From the NCBI GenBank assembly GCA_001303885.1, contig LJUE01000124.1:1-6941 (forward strand): a stretch of DNA of 6,941 bases, written 5' to 3'. Below, in pieces: positions 1 to 5,400 of this stretch; positions within the stretch are counted from its first letter, which is position 1; every line of letters begins with the position of its first letter. Source of the DNA: Planctomycetes bacterium SM23_32. GTDB taxonomy: Bacteria; Planctomycetota; Brocadiia; SM23-32. Made by a program: the position numbers and the translations under genes. The notes under the pieces are model-generated. The model saw only the letters and a list, made by a program, of their open reading frames with translations. It ran no database searches and was not told the origin of the DNA.

Positions 1-102
1 TCCGCCGCCTGCCGACGGCTGTCAAACGAAGGGCCGGCCTTGCCGGAGAAGCCACCGACGAGGCGCCAGGGCGGGCCTGAGAGCACGCGGCGGCATTAAG
101 AG
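1..102. other. Upstream flank, no convincing gene
   Basis: This stretch precedes the first promoter. On the plus strand one frame is open from base 1 to a TAA at 97-99 and another from base 3 to a TGA at 78-80. Either could be the last 25-32 codons of a gene that starts outside the window. Neither has a recognisable motif, and the third-position GC of both is too similar to separate coding from non-coding in DNA this GC-rich. A small hairpin (CCGGC, 3-nt loop, GCCGG, 34-46) is the only structure seen and is too weak to call a terminator. Confidence 0.3.
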
Positions 103-129
103 TTGACAAAGGGTCGGGCTGCGTATACC
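103..129 (+). promoter_or_regulatory. Candidate sigma-70 promoter of the coiled-coil gene
   Basis: A perfect TTGACA (103-108) is followed after 15 nt by TATACC (124-129), or after 17 nt by TACCTT (126-131). Both are imperfect -10 boxes. The AT-rich patch at 121-136 stands out in DNA that is otherwise very GC-rich. Transcription would start near 135-140 and leave a leader of about 100 nt before the ATG at 243. The -35 is seen directly; the choice of -10 is inference. Confidence 0.5.
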
Positions 130-242
130 TTTATAGGGACTCAGTTCTCAGGAATAGCGAGCGTACGCGCCCGTCGGGCCGAATCGGCAGGCCGCATGTC
201 CCGGCGGGAGCGGCGTAAGTCGGCACCGACAGGAGAGAGGCA

Positions 243-1313
243 ATGGCCGCCGCCAAACGCAGTTCCGGTTCGGGAATCGTCGTGGCACTCGTCATCTTCG
301 CGCTGTTGGCCGTCGTGGGCCTGGGATTCGCCATCTGGTTCTACCAGCAGCTCTCCCTGGCCAGGGCGGCCATTGTGGCCGACCAGGCGGCCTTCAAGAA
401 CAGCGTGGCCGCCGAGTTCGCCGCCAACGGGTGGAAGCTGACGACGCAGACCCCCTCGGACCTGGGCGTCTCCTATGCGGCCGAGAGCTACAGCGACGTG
501 ACGCAGAAGCTCAAGGAGGCGGCCGAGTACGAGAAGGTCACGCTTCCCCTGCTGGGCTGGGAGAGCCTGGAAGGCATCCAGACGGCGATGGCCGAGTCCC
601 CGCTGCAGCGTCAGGCCGAGCAGGCCGGCGAGCCGACCTATTCGGCCCTGCGCCCCCTGCTGACGCAGTATGAGCAGAGCTACGAACGCCTGTCCGACGA
701 GGTGGCCGACCTGCGGCAGCGCAACGATCGGCTGGCCGCCGACCTGGACGCCGCCAACATCACGCGCGTCCAGAACGAGCAGAAGCTGCGCGCGGACCTG
801 ACGAAGGCCCAGAACGAGTTCCGCGACGGCCTGAACAAGCTGAACGCCGACTACCGGGACATGGAGGCCAGGCACGAGCGCCAGCGCCAGGAGGCCGCCG
901 ACTGGCAGCGCAAACACCAGCAGGAGGTGCAGGCGCGCCGCCGCGACGTGGCCGACCTGAAGGCCGAAGCCGAGAACTGGCGCGAGAAGTATGAGAAGGC
1001 CGTGGCCGGGCCCGGCCCCCGCGAAGTACTCACCGCCGAGGGCGAGGTCATCGAGGTCTGGCCCGATTACGACTTCGTGATGATCCAGGGCGGCTCGGAC
1101 CGCGACAGGAAGGCCAACGAGACCTACGTCGTCTACACCGTCACCCCGGACGGCCAGAGCAAGGAGAAGGGCCGCATCCTGGTCGGCCAGGTCCACGACC
1201 ATACGTCCCTTGCGACCATCGCCCAGGAAGACGGCTACATCGTCGAGGGCGACCTGTTCGTCTCCGTGGAGCGCTGGGACCAGTTCCAGGGCCGGGAAGC
1301 CGCCGAGGAGTGA
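243..1313 (+). CDS. Membrane-anchored coiled-coil protein with C-terminal beta domain
   Basis: The function is unknown. The 356-residue protein starts at an ATG with a strong AGGAG Shine-Dalgarno site at 231-235 (7-nt spacing). A Lys/Arg/Ser-rich N-terminus precedes one transmembrane helix at about residues 12-33, with no signal-peptidase site, so an N-in, C-out anchor is likely. Residues about 143-252 are rich in Glu, Arg, Lys, Gln and Ala with almost no proline or glycine, as in a long periplasmic coiled coil. A Gly-Pro-Gly-Pro hinge follows. Residues about 260-350 form a small beta-rich domain with the pattern GEVIEVWPDYDFVMIQGG, a VVY strand, and later GRILVGQV and EGDLFVSV. Similar SH3/OB-like domains end many envelope proteins of planctomycetes and relatives (recalled, not searched). 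The architecture suggests a structural or scaffolding role in the envelope. The next gene is a tRNA, so it appears monocistronic. Confidence 0.85.
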   Translation: MAAAKRSSGSGIVVALVIFALLAVVGLGFAIWFYQQLSLARAAIVADQAAFKNSVAAEFAANGWKLTTQTPSDLGVSYAAESYSDVTQKLKEAAEYEKVTLPLLGWESLEGIQTAMAESPLQRQAEQAGEPTYSALRPLLTQYEQSYERLSDEVADLRQRNDRLAADLDAANITRVQNEQKLRADLTKAQNEFRDGLNKLNADYRDMEARHERQRQEAADWQRKHQQEVQARRRDVADLKAEAENWREKYEKAVAGPGPREVLTAEGEVIEVWPDYDFVMIQGGSDRDRKANETYVVYTVTPDGQSKEKGRILVGQVHDHTSLATIAQEDGYIVEGDLFVSVERWDQFQGREAAEE

Positions 1314-1323
1314 AGCCGCCGAC

Positions 1324-1359
1324 CCGGCCGGGGCGTCAAGGGGGGCAGTTCCCGGCCGG
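1324..1359 (+). terminator. GC-rich inverted repeat after the coiled-coil gene
   Basis: A perfect 9-bp inverted repeat (CCGGCCGGG at 1324-1332, CCCGGCCGG at 1351-1359) encloses an 18-nt loop. It begins 11 nt past the stop codon at 1311-1313. No T-run follows, so it would be at best a non-canonical terminator or an mRNA 3'-end stabiliser. It lies between the coding gene and tRNA-Gln, where a transcript boundary is expected. Chance is possible at this GC content. Confidence 0.3.
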
Positions 1360-1410
1360 CGGCCGGGGAGCGGTTCGTCGTGGGGCTCCGCGCTTCTGCC
1401 GCAGTTCGGC

Positions 1411-1485
1411 TTCCGGGTGGTGTAATCGGTAACACAGCAGGTTTTGGTCCTGCTATTCCTGGTTCGAGTCCAGGCCCGGAAGCCA
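1411..1485 (+). tRNA. trnQ: tRNA-Gln (anticodon UUG)
   Basis: The full cloverleaf can be drawn. The acceptor stem is TTCCGGG (1411-1417) with CCCGGAA (1475-1481), the D stem GTGT (1420-1423) with ACAC (1432-1435), the anticodon stem GCAGG (1437-1441) with CCTGC (1449-1453), and the T stem CCTGG (1458-1462) with CCAGG (1470-1474) around TTCGAGT. All four stems are perfectly paired. The seven-base anticodon loop TTTTGGT puts TTG at positions 34-36, which reads CAA and, by wobble, CAG. The U1-A72 pair and G73 match known glutamine identity elements. CCA (1483-1485) is encoded. No tRNA-derived direct repeat was seen nearby, so nothing suggests an integration site in use. Confidence 0.96.
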
Positions 1486-1509
1486 GCCCCTTGCCGCAGC
1501 TCCCTTGAC

Positions 1510-1531
1510 GCCCGCGCCATGCTGCGCGGGT
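1510..1531 (+). terminator. Terminator-like hairpin after tRNA-Gln
   Basis: CCCGCGC (1511-1517) and GCGCGGG (1524-1530) form a 7-bp stem with a 6-nt loop, extendable by a G-U pair at 1510/1531. It starts 25 nt after the tRNA CCA end. The sequence beyond it is only mildly T-rich (TCCTGT), so it lacks a true U-tract. The position between the tRNA and a new promoter fits termination of the tRNA transcript. Confidence 0.35.
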
Positions 1532-1545
1532 CCTGTCGGCGCCCC

Positions 1546-1575
1546 TTGAAGTCGCCCTGTGGCCGGCGGTCTAAT
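1546..1575 (+). promoter_or_regulatory. Candidate sigma-70 promoter of the GH-like gene
   Basis: TTGAAG (1546-1551, four of six matches to TTGACA) is followed after 18 nt by TCTAAT (1570-1575, five of six matches to TATAAT). The -10 is one of the few AT-rich spots in this spacer. Transcription would start near 1582 and leave a short leader of about 20 nt, long enough to hold the GGAG site at 1595-1598. If correct, the glycosidase-like gene is expressed separately from the tRNA. Confidence 0.5.
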
Positions 1576-1594
1576 CGGGGCCAGACTCAACGTC

Positions 1595-1598
1595 GGAG
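1595..1598 (+). promoter_or_regulatory. Ribosome binding site that favours the ATG at 1605
   Basis: GGAG directly abuts an in-frame ATG at 1599 but lies 6 nt before a second in-frame ATG at 1605. Only the second has workable Shine-Dalgarno spacing. Starting there removes two residues (Met-Ala) and gives a signal peptide beginning MRVKWALVF, with Arg and Lys at positions 2 and 4. Confidence 0.6.
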
Positions 1599-1604
1599 AT
1601 GGCA

Positions 1605-3929
1605 ATGCGTGTAAAATGGGCCCTCGTGTTCTGGCTGTTGTTGGTCTGCGTGGCGCCCGGCCGCGCCCGGGCCGGCGGCGAGCGCCGCGTGGCGCTGAGC
1701 AACGACCTGTGGACGGTGACCGTCGTCCCCGACTCGCTCGCCGTCATGGCCCAGCCGGCGGGCGCCGAGCCCACACGGCTCTCTGGCCCTCAGGAGAGGA
1801 TCGGGCCGGCCACTGCGCTCAGCCACGACCACCTCAGCGCCCGTTGGCGGCTGCGGGACGTGGACGTCTCATTCGCCCTGGACGGCGGGAGCCTGTCGGT
1901 GCGCTTCGTCGCCGAGGGGCCGGGCCGGTTCACGTGGCCGATCGTCGGGGCTGACCCCTCCGTGCGCGGGTGGATCCTGCCGCTTTCGGAGGGCAGCTAC
2001 GTGCCGGCAGAGCACGCAGAGTGGCTGCGGTTCCTCACCGAGCAGGGGCCGCTCGACACCACCGAGGGGCTCAGCATGCCCTTCTATGGCCTGGACTGCG
2101 GCAACCGCACGTTCACGTGCATTGCGACGAATCCTCTCGGCAACGAGCTGGCCTTCGACGGGGCCGGCGGCCGCCTGGGCATGCGGTTCAGGCACGAGTT
2201 CCTTGCCAACTGGGACACGAAGGAGTCCGGCTTTGTCATCCGGCTCGGGCCCGGCTCGCCCATTGAGCCGGCCTGGCAGTACCGACGGTGGCTGATGGAG
2301 CGCGGCGAGTTCGTGAGCCTGCGGCAGAAGGCTGCCCGCGTGCCGGGAGTCGAGAAGCTGCTCGGCGCGGCCCACGTCTACCTCTGGGGCGACGCGCTGC
2401 TCAGCCGTCACGACGTGGCGGACTGGCGGTCGTTCGCCGGGCGGCTGCTCGCCGCCGGCGACTCTGACGAGCTCACGCCGGCGCGGCGCCTGTGGGAACT
2501 GCTGGGCGAGGAAGATCGCGACGCCGTGCGCCAGTGCGCCGCCATGCAGCGCCCTCAGACGTGGATCACACGGCAGATAGCGGCGGCCGTGAGCGGCGTG
2601 CTCGAGCGTCGGGACTTCTACCGCCCGCAGAGCTGGCGGGGCGTGCGTGTGCCGCCCGAGGCTGAGGCGCTCTTGGAGCGCACGCCGGCCGCGCTGCCGC
2701 AGCCGGCGCTCTACCGTCTCAACTGCTTCCTGCTGCGCGCCAGCTTCCCCGACGCGCTGGGGCCCGTCGAGCGCTGGGGCGACGGCGTGTCGCTGAAGAT
2801 GATGGAGCGGCTCGCCGAGGCCGGGCTCGACCGGCTCTGGGTCGGGCTGGACAGCTATCAGGGCGGCTGCCGGCATCCCGAGGCCGTCGCCAGGGCAAGG
2901 GAGCTCGGCTACCTGATCGGCCCGTACGACTCCTATCACAGCATCCACCGCCCCGACGAGCCGGACACGTGGGAGACGGCGCAGTTCGACCTGGCGCTCT
3001 ACGAGAGCGGCCCCATAGTGCGCGCGGACGGCACGAAGGTGGCGGGGTTCCGGGGCAAGGGCTATGCCCTGAGCCCGATCGCCGCCCGGCCCTACGTCGA
3101 ACGGCGCGTCAGCCACATCATGGACACGCTCCCGGCGCCCTTCAACTCGTGGTTCATTGACTGCGACGCCTACGGGCAGCTCTACGACGACTACTCCGCG
3201 CTGCATCCGGCGACCCAGCTCGACGGCATGAAGGCGCGGCTGGACCGCATGGCGTGGATCCGGGACACCTACGGGCTGGTCATCGGCTCGGAACGGGGGG
3301 CCGCCTATGCCGCTGCCGTCATCCATTTCGCGCACGGCATGACGACGCCGGTCTTCGGCTGGGGCGACCCCGACCTGCGCAGGGACAAGGAGTCCGCCTA
3401 CTACCTCGGCGCCTGGTGGCCGCCCGACGGGCCGGCCGTGATGGTGAAGCAGGTCCCGCTCAAGCCGCGCTACTACACGTTCTACTTCGACCCGCGCTTT
3501 CGGCTGCCGCTCTACCAGGCGGCCCTCCATGACTCGCTTGTGACGACCCATCACTGGGGGGCCCAGAGCCTGAAGTTCAGCGACCAGGCCGAGACGGTGG
3601 CGCTCACGGAGCTGCTCTACGGCGTGCCGCCGCTCTATCACCTGAACCTCGACGAATGGGGGAACCACCGGGACACGATCACGCGGCACTACGCGTTCTT
3701 CTCGCCCCTGCACCGCGAGCTGGGCGAGCTGCCGCTGACGGAGTTCGGCTGGCTCGACGATGAGAGGCTGGTGCAGCGGACGCTCTTTGGCGAGGGGCTT
3801 GAGGTGGTGGCGAACTTCGGGACAGAGCCCTTCCGCCATCGCGGCGCGCAGGTCCCGTCCCGCAGCGTCATGGCCACGTGGCTGGACAGCGGGCGCACCG
3901 AGGTCTTCACGCCCGGCGCGGCGGAATGA
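1605..3929 (+). CDS. Secreted glycoside hydrolase-like protein, GH101/GH129-related
   Basis: A probable exported glycosidase of 774 residues. A signal peptide (basic start, hydrophobic core to about residue 17, ARA before the likely cut near residue 22) implies export. Residues about 25-215 are beta-rich, as in a sandwich domain. A bridge ending in HVYLWG (257-262) leads to a TIM-barrel-like catalytic region. Barrel strands include LDRLWVGLD (408-416), SWFIDCDAY (515-523) and LVIGSERG from about 558. Asp519 or Asp521 could be the nucleophile and Glu563 the acid/base. A later segment, LPLYQAALHDSL followed by TTHHWG (to 652), resembles the end of the barrel in GH101-type enzymes, and a C-terminal beta region follows. 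GH101 and GH129 release alpha-linked GalNAc-containing glycans, but the substrate here is not shown. The start at 1605 is chosen by its GGAG spacing; 1599 is the alternative. It converges on the next gene with a 7-bp gap. Similarity is judged by eye. Confidence 0.8.
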   Translation: MRVKWALVFWLLLVCVAPGRARAGGERRVALSNDLWTVTVVPDSLAVMAQPAGAEPTRLSGPQERIGPATALSHDHLSARWRLRDVDVSFALDGGSLSVRFVAEGPGRFTWPIVGADPSVRGWILPLSEGSYVPAEHAEWLRFLTEQGPLDTTEGLSMPFYGLDCGNRTFTCIATNPLGNELAFDGAGGRLGMRFRHEFLANWDTKESGFVIRLGPGSPIEPAWQYRRWLMERGEFVSLRQKAARVPGVEKLLGAAHVYLWGDALLSRHDVADWRSFAGRLLAAGDSDELTPARRLWELLGEEDRDAVRQCAAMQRPQTWITRQIAAAVSGVLERRDFYRPQSWRGVRVPPEAEALLERTPAALPQPALYRLNCFLLRASFPDALGPVERWGDGVSLKMMERLAEAGLDRLWVGLDSYQGGCRHPEAVARARELGYLIGPYDSYHSIHRPDEPDTWETAQFDLALYESGPIVRADGTKVAGFRGKGYALSPIAARPYVERRVSHIMDTLPAPFNSWFIDCDAYGQLYDDYSALHPATQLDGMKARLDRMAWIRDTYGLVIGSERGAAYAAAVIHFAHGMTTPVFGWGDPDLRRDKESAYYLGAWWPPDGPAVMVKQVPLKPRYYTFYFDPRFRLPLYQAALHDSLVTTHHWGAQSLKFSDQAETVALTELLYGVPPLYHLNLDEWGNHRDTITRHYAFFSPLHRELGELPLTEFGWLDDERLVQRTLFGEGLEVVANFGTEPFRHRGAQVPSRSVMATWLDSGRTEVFTPGAAE

Positions 3930-3936
3930 CGCGCGC

Positions 3937-5106
3937 TCAGGCCGCCGGCGGGTCGCCCCAGTCGGGCACGTCCAGCAGCTCGCCCCCTGCCAGCGCCGAC
4001 TTGTGCGCCGCCACGCCGGGGGCCATGTAGCGCACCGCCTCCCAGACGTTGACGGCCGGCAGCCTGTCCTCGGCCACCGCCTGGACGAACTCGTGCACTA
4101 GGTAGGCGTGCGAACCGCCGTGCCCGCCGTAGGCCACCGACTTGCCCTCGCCCCGGAACGCGTCGGCCACCTCCTGCGGCAGTGGGTCCCTCATCTCCTC
4201 CACGGCCAGCTTCGTCCAGCTTCCCTTGGTGACCCAATGGTCCTCGCGGAACGAGCCCTCCGTGCCGAAGACGCGGAACATCTCCTCCCCCGTGTGGCCG
4301 ATCTGCCGGCACTCGGCGACGCGGCAGGTGGCGCCGTTGCTCATCTGGAACAGCGCCACCTCGTTGGTGAAGCTCCTGCCGAAGAACTCGTCCCCCGTCT
4401 CGTCAGTCTGGCCCCAGGCCACCACGCGGGTCATGTGGGCGCCCATCACGGCCACGGGGCCGCCCACCGAATGGGTGGGGTAGTGCATCGGGCCGTTCAC
4501 GACGCCCCTGTCGCGATAGCTGCGCGAGCGCTCTTTCCACTCCTGTCCCGCCCGGCCGGTTGAGCGGTGGCGCTGCACGTCGCGCAGGTTGCAGCCGGGG
4601 TCGTCCACGTCATGGAAGTACTGCGCCTCGGCGTGCACGAACCGCCCGAACGCGCCCTCGGCCGCCCGGCGCCGGCAGTACATCGTCTGAGGCCGGTAGT
4701 AGGTGGTTTCGCCGAGCATGTAGTGCATGCCGGTGCGGCGGACGGTCTCCACGAGCCGGTCGCACCACTGGAGTATCTCGTCGCCGTCCGGCAGGCTGAT
4801 GATGGGCACGGCGCTGTAGACGTGCTTGCCGCACTCCATGGCCTGGACGCACTGCGGCGCGTGGAGCCAAGGCTGGGTGATGATGACCAGGGCGTCGAGG
4901 TCCGCCTGGCAGACGTCCTCCAGAGACGCGTAGGCGTCGGCCCGGCTGAACTTGTCCTGCCAGTCCTCTCGCGAGGCGAAGCGCCGGATGCGGTCCGGCT
5001 CCAGGTCGCAGAGGGCGACGCGGTCCACGAGAGGATGGTCCTTGAACAGGTCGGCGAAGGCCGACCCGAAGTCGCCGAGCCCTACCAGTCCGAGGCTGAT
5101 GCCCAT
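3937..5106 (-). CDS. Gfo/Idh/MocA-family protein, GH109-like variant
   Basis: A cytoplasmic NAD(P)-binding protein of 389 residues with no signal peptide. The Rossmann fold opens with GLVGLGDFG (residues 6-14, GxGxxG), and Asp34 ends the second strand in VALCD, favouring NAD over NADP. Where most family members have GKHV-x-x-EKP, this one has GKHVYSAVP (93-101), so the usual lysine is absent. Later landmarks are MLGETTYYRP (130-139), AEAQYFHD (159-166), MHYPTHSVGGP (207-217), ALFQMSNG and RVFGTEGSF. A similar YPTH segment and an EVP in place of EKP occur in GH109, where NAD+ assists alpha-N-acetylgalactosaminide hydrolysis, Glu133 may match that family's catalytic glutamate. It could therefore be a glycosidase, a lyase or a sugar dehydrogenase. 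The ATG at 5106 has GGGAGG 6 nt upstream. The open frame runs on to 5448, but that extension is unlikely to be translated. Confidence 0.88.
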   Translation of the reverse strand: MGISLGLVGLGDFGSAFADLFKDHPLVDRVALCDLEPDRIRRFASREDWQDKFSRADAYASLEDVCQADLDALVIITQPWLHAPQCVQAMECGKHVYSAVPIISLPDGDEILQWCDRLVETVRRTGMHYMLGETTYYRPQTMYCRRRAAEGAFGRFVHAEAQYFHDVDDPGCNLRDVQRHRSTGRAGQEWKERSRSYRDRGVVNGPMHYPTHSVGGPVAVMGAHMTRVVAWGQTDETGDEFFGRSFTNEVALFQMSNGATCRVAECRQIGHTGEEMFRVFGTEGSFREDHWVTKGSWTKLAVEEMRDPLPQEVADAFRGEGKSVAYGGHGGSHAYLVHEFVQAVAEDRLPAVNVWEAVRYMAPGVAAHKSALAGGELLDVPDWGDPPAA

Positions 5107-5112
5107 GGCGCG

Positions 5113-5118
5113 CCTCCC
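5113..5118 (-). promoter_or_regulatory. Ribosome binding site of the Gfo/Idh/MocA-type gene
   Basis: Read on the minus strand, GGGAGG lies 6 nt before the ATG at 5106. This strong site fixes the start at the residue that begins the Rossmann fold (MGISLGLVGLG). It argues against the 114-codon upstream extension of the open frame, whose translation is rich in Arg, Cys and Pro and unlike the family. Confidence 0.8.
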
Positions 5119-5222
5119 GACGTTGACGGCAGCGGACGGAACCACGAGGCACGCGAAGGTACACCAGAACAGCAGGGGAGGCAACGTCAGGCAGGCGCGG
5201 CAGCACTTCAACCACGAAGCTC

Positions 5223-5276
5223 GCCCGCCTTCCGTCTGGCGGGCTTGCCCGCCGTGCCGGGGCAGCGCCGGCTGCC
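5223..5276. repeat. Cluster of short inverted repeats
   Basis: GCCCGCC (5223-5229), GGCGGGC (5238-5244) and GCCCGCC (5247-5253) alternate, so the middle copy can pair with either neighbour (8-nt or 2-nt loop). GGCAGC (5261-5266) and GCTGCC (5271-5276) then form a second hairpin with a 4-nt loop. The heptamer arrangement is seen nowhere else in the window. It resembles the REP-like palindromic units scattered through many bacterial genomes. Alternatives are a regulator site or an RNA switch with two exclusive stems. Confidence 0.5.
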
Positions 5277-5292
5277 GGTTCCGCGCGCTCAT

Positions 5293-5321
5293 TTGACAAG
5301 GCGCCCGCGCCGCGTTCTGCT
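5293..5321 (+). promoter_or_regulatory. Possible promoter of the GH42-like gene
   Basis: A perfect TTGACA (5293-5298) in an otherwise GC-rich spacer points at the plus-strand gene. Only weak -10 matches (around TTCTGC, 5315-5320) lie 16-17 nt away. If used, transcription would start near 5328 and place the 7-bp hairpin at 5330-5350 at the very 5' end of the mRNA. A weak -10 would fit an activator-dependent promoter, but this is inference. Confidence 0.3.
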
Positions 5322-5329
5322 GGTGGGGC

Positions 5330-5350
5330 CGCCGCCAGAAGACGGCGGCG
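5330..5350 (+). other. Hairpin in the leader of the GH42-like gene
   Basis: CGCCGCC (5330-5336) and GGCGGCG (5344-5350) form a perfect 7-bp stem around a 7-nt loop, followed by TCTGCTTTGG. It could stabilise the 5' end of the transcript or act as a weak attenuator. It could also be chance in GC-rich DNA. Confidence 0.3.
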
Positions 5351-5400
5351 TCTGCTTTGGACCACGGGCCTGGGACTGCAACGCACGACAAGGGAGAACC

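Larger units (their letters stand above)
5107..5400. other. Divergent intergenic region
   Basis: This 294-bp spacer separates the start codons of the minus-strand Gfo/Idh/MocA-type gene and the plus-strand GH42-like gene, so it should hold both promoters. It contains the minus-strand Shine-Dalgarno site, two copies of AACCACGARG (5140-5149 and 5210-5219), a cluster of inverted repeats (5223-5276), a TTGACA (5293-5298), a hairpin (5330-5350) and the plus-strand Shine-Dalgarno site. No clear -35/-10 pair was found for the minus-strand gene. No small gene is supported. Confidence 0.75.

Noticed and set aside
1411..1485. tRNA-Gln as an integration site for a mobile element
   Set aside because: No integrase gene and no direct repeat of the tRNA 3' end were seen downstream; the following gene starts with ordinary promoter-like and ribosome-binding sequences.
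141..1520. A 459-codon open frame on the minus strand
   Set aside because: It is antisense to the coiled-coil gene and runs through the tRNA-Gln gene. Its low-complexity Leu/Gly/Ala/Arg sequence mirrors the Glu/Gln/Ala-rich coil of the real gene.
1869..3839. A 656-codon open frame on the minus strand
   Set aside because: It lies wholly antisense to the exported glycosidase-like gene, which has a signal peptide, family motifs and a ribosome site. The antisense translation is rich in Arg, Pro, Gly and His with no recognisable domain, as expected of a shadow frame in GC-rich DNA.
3760..4101. A plus-strand open frame spanning the junction of the two convergent genes
   Set aside because: It overlaps both well-supported genes out of frame, has an Arg-rich sequence without motifs, and has no ribosome site of note.
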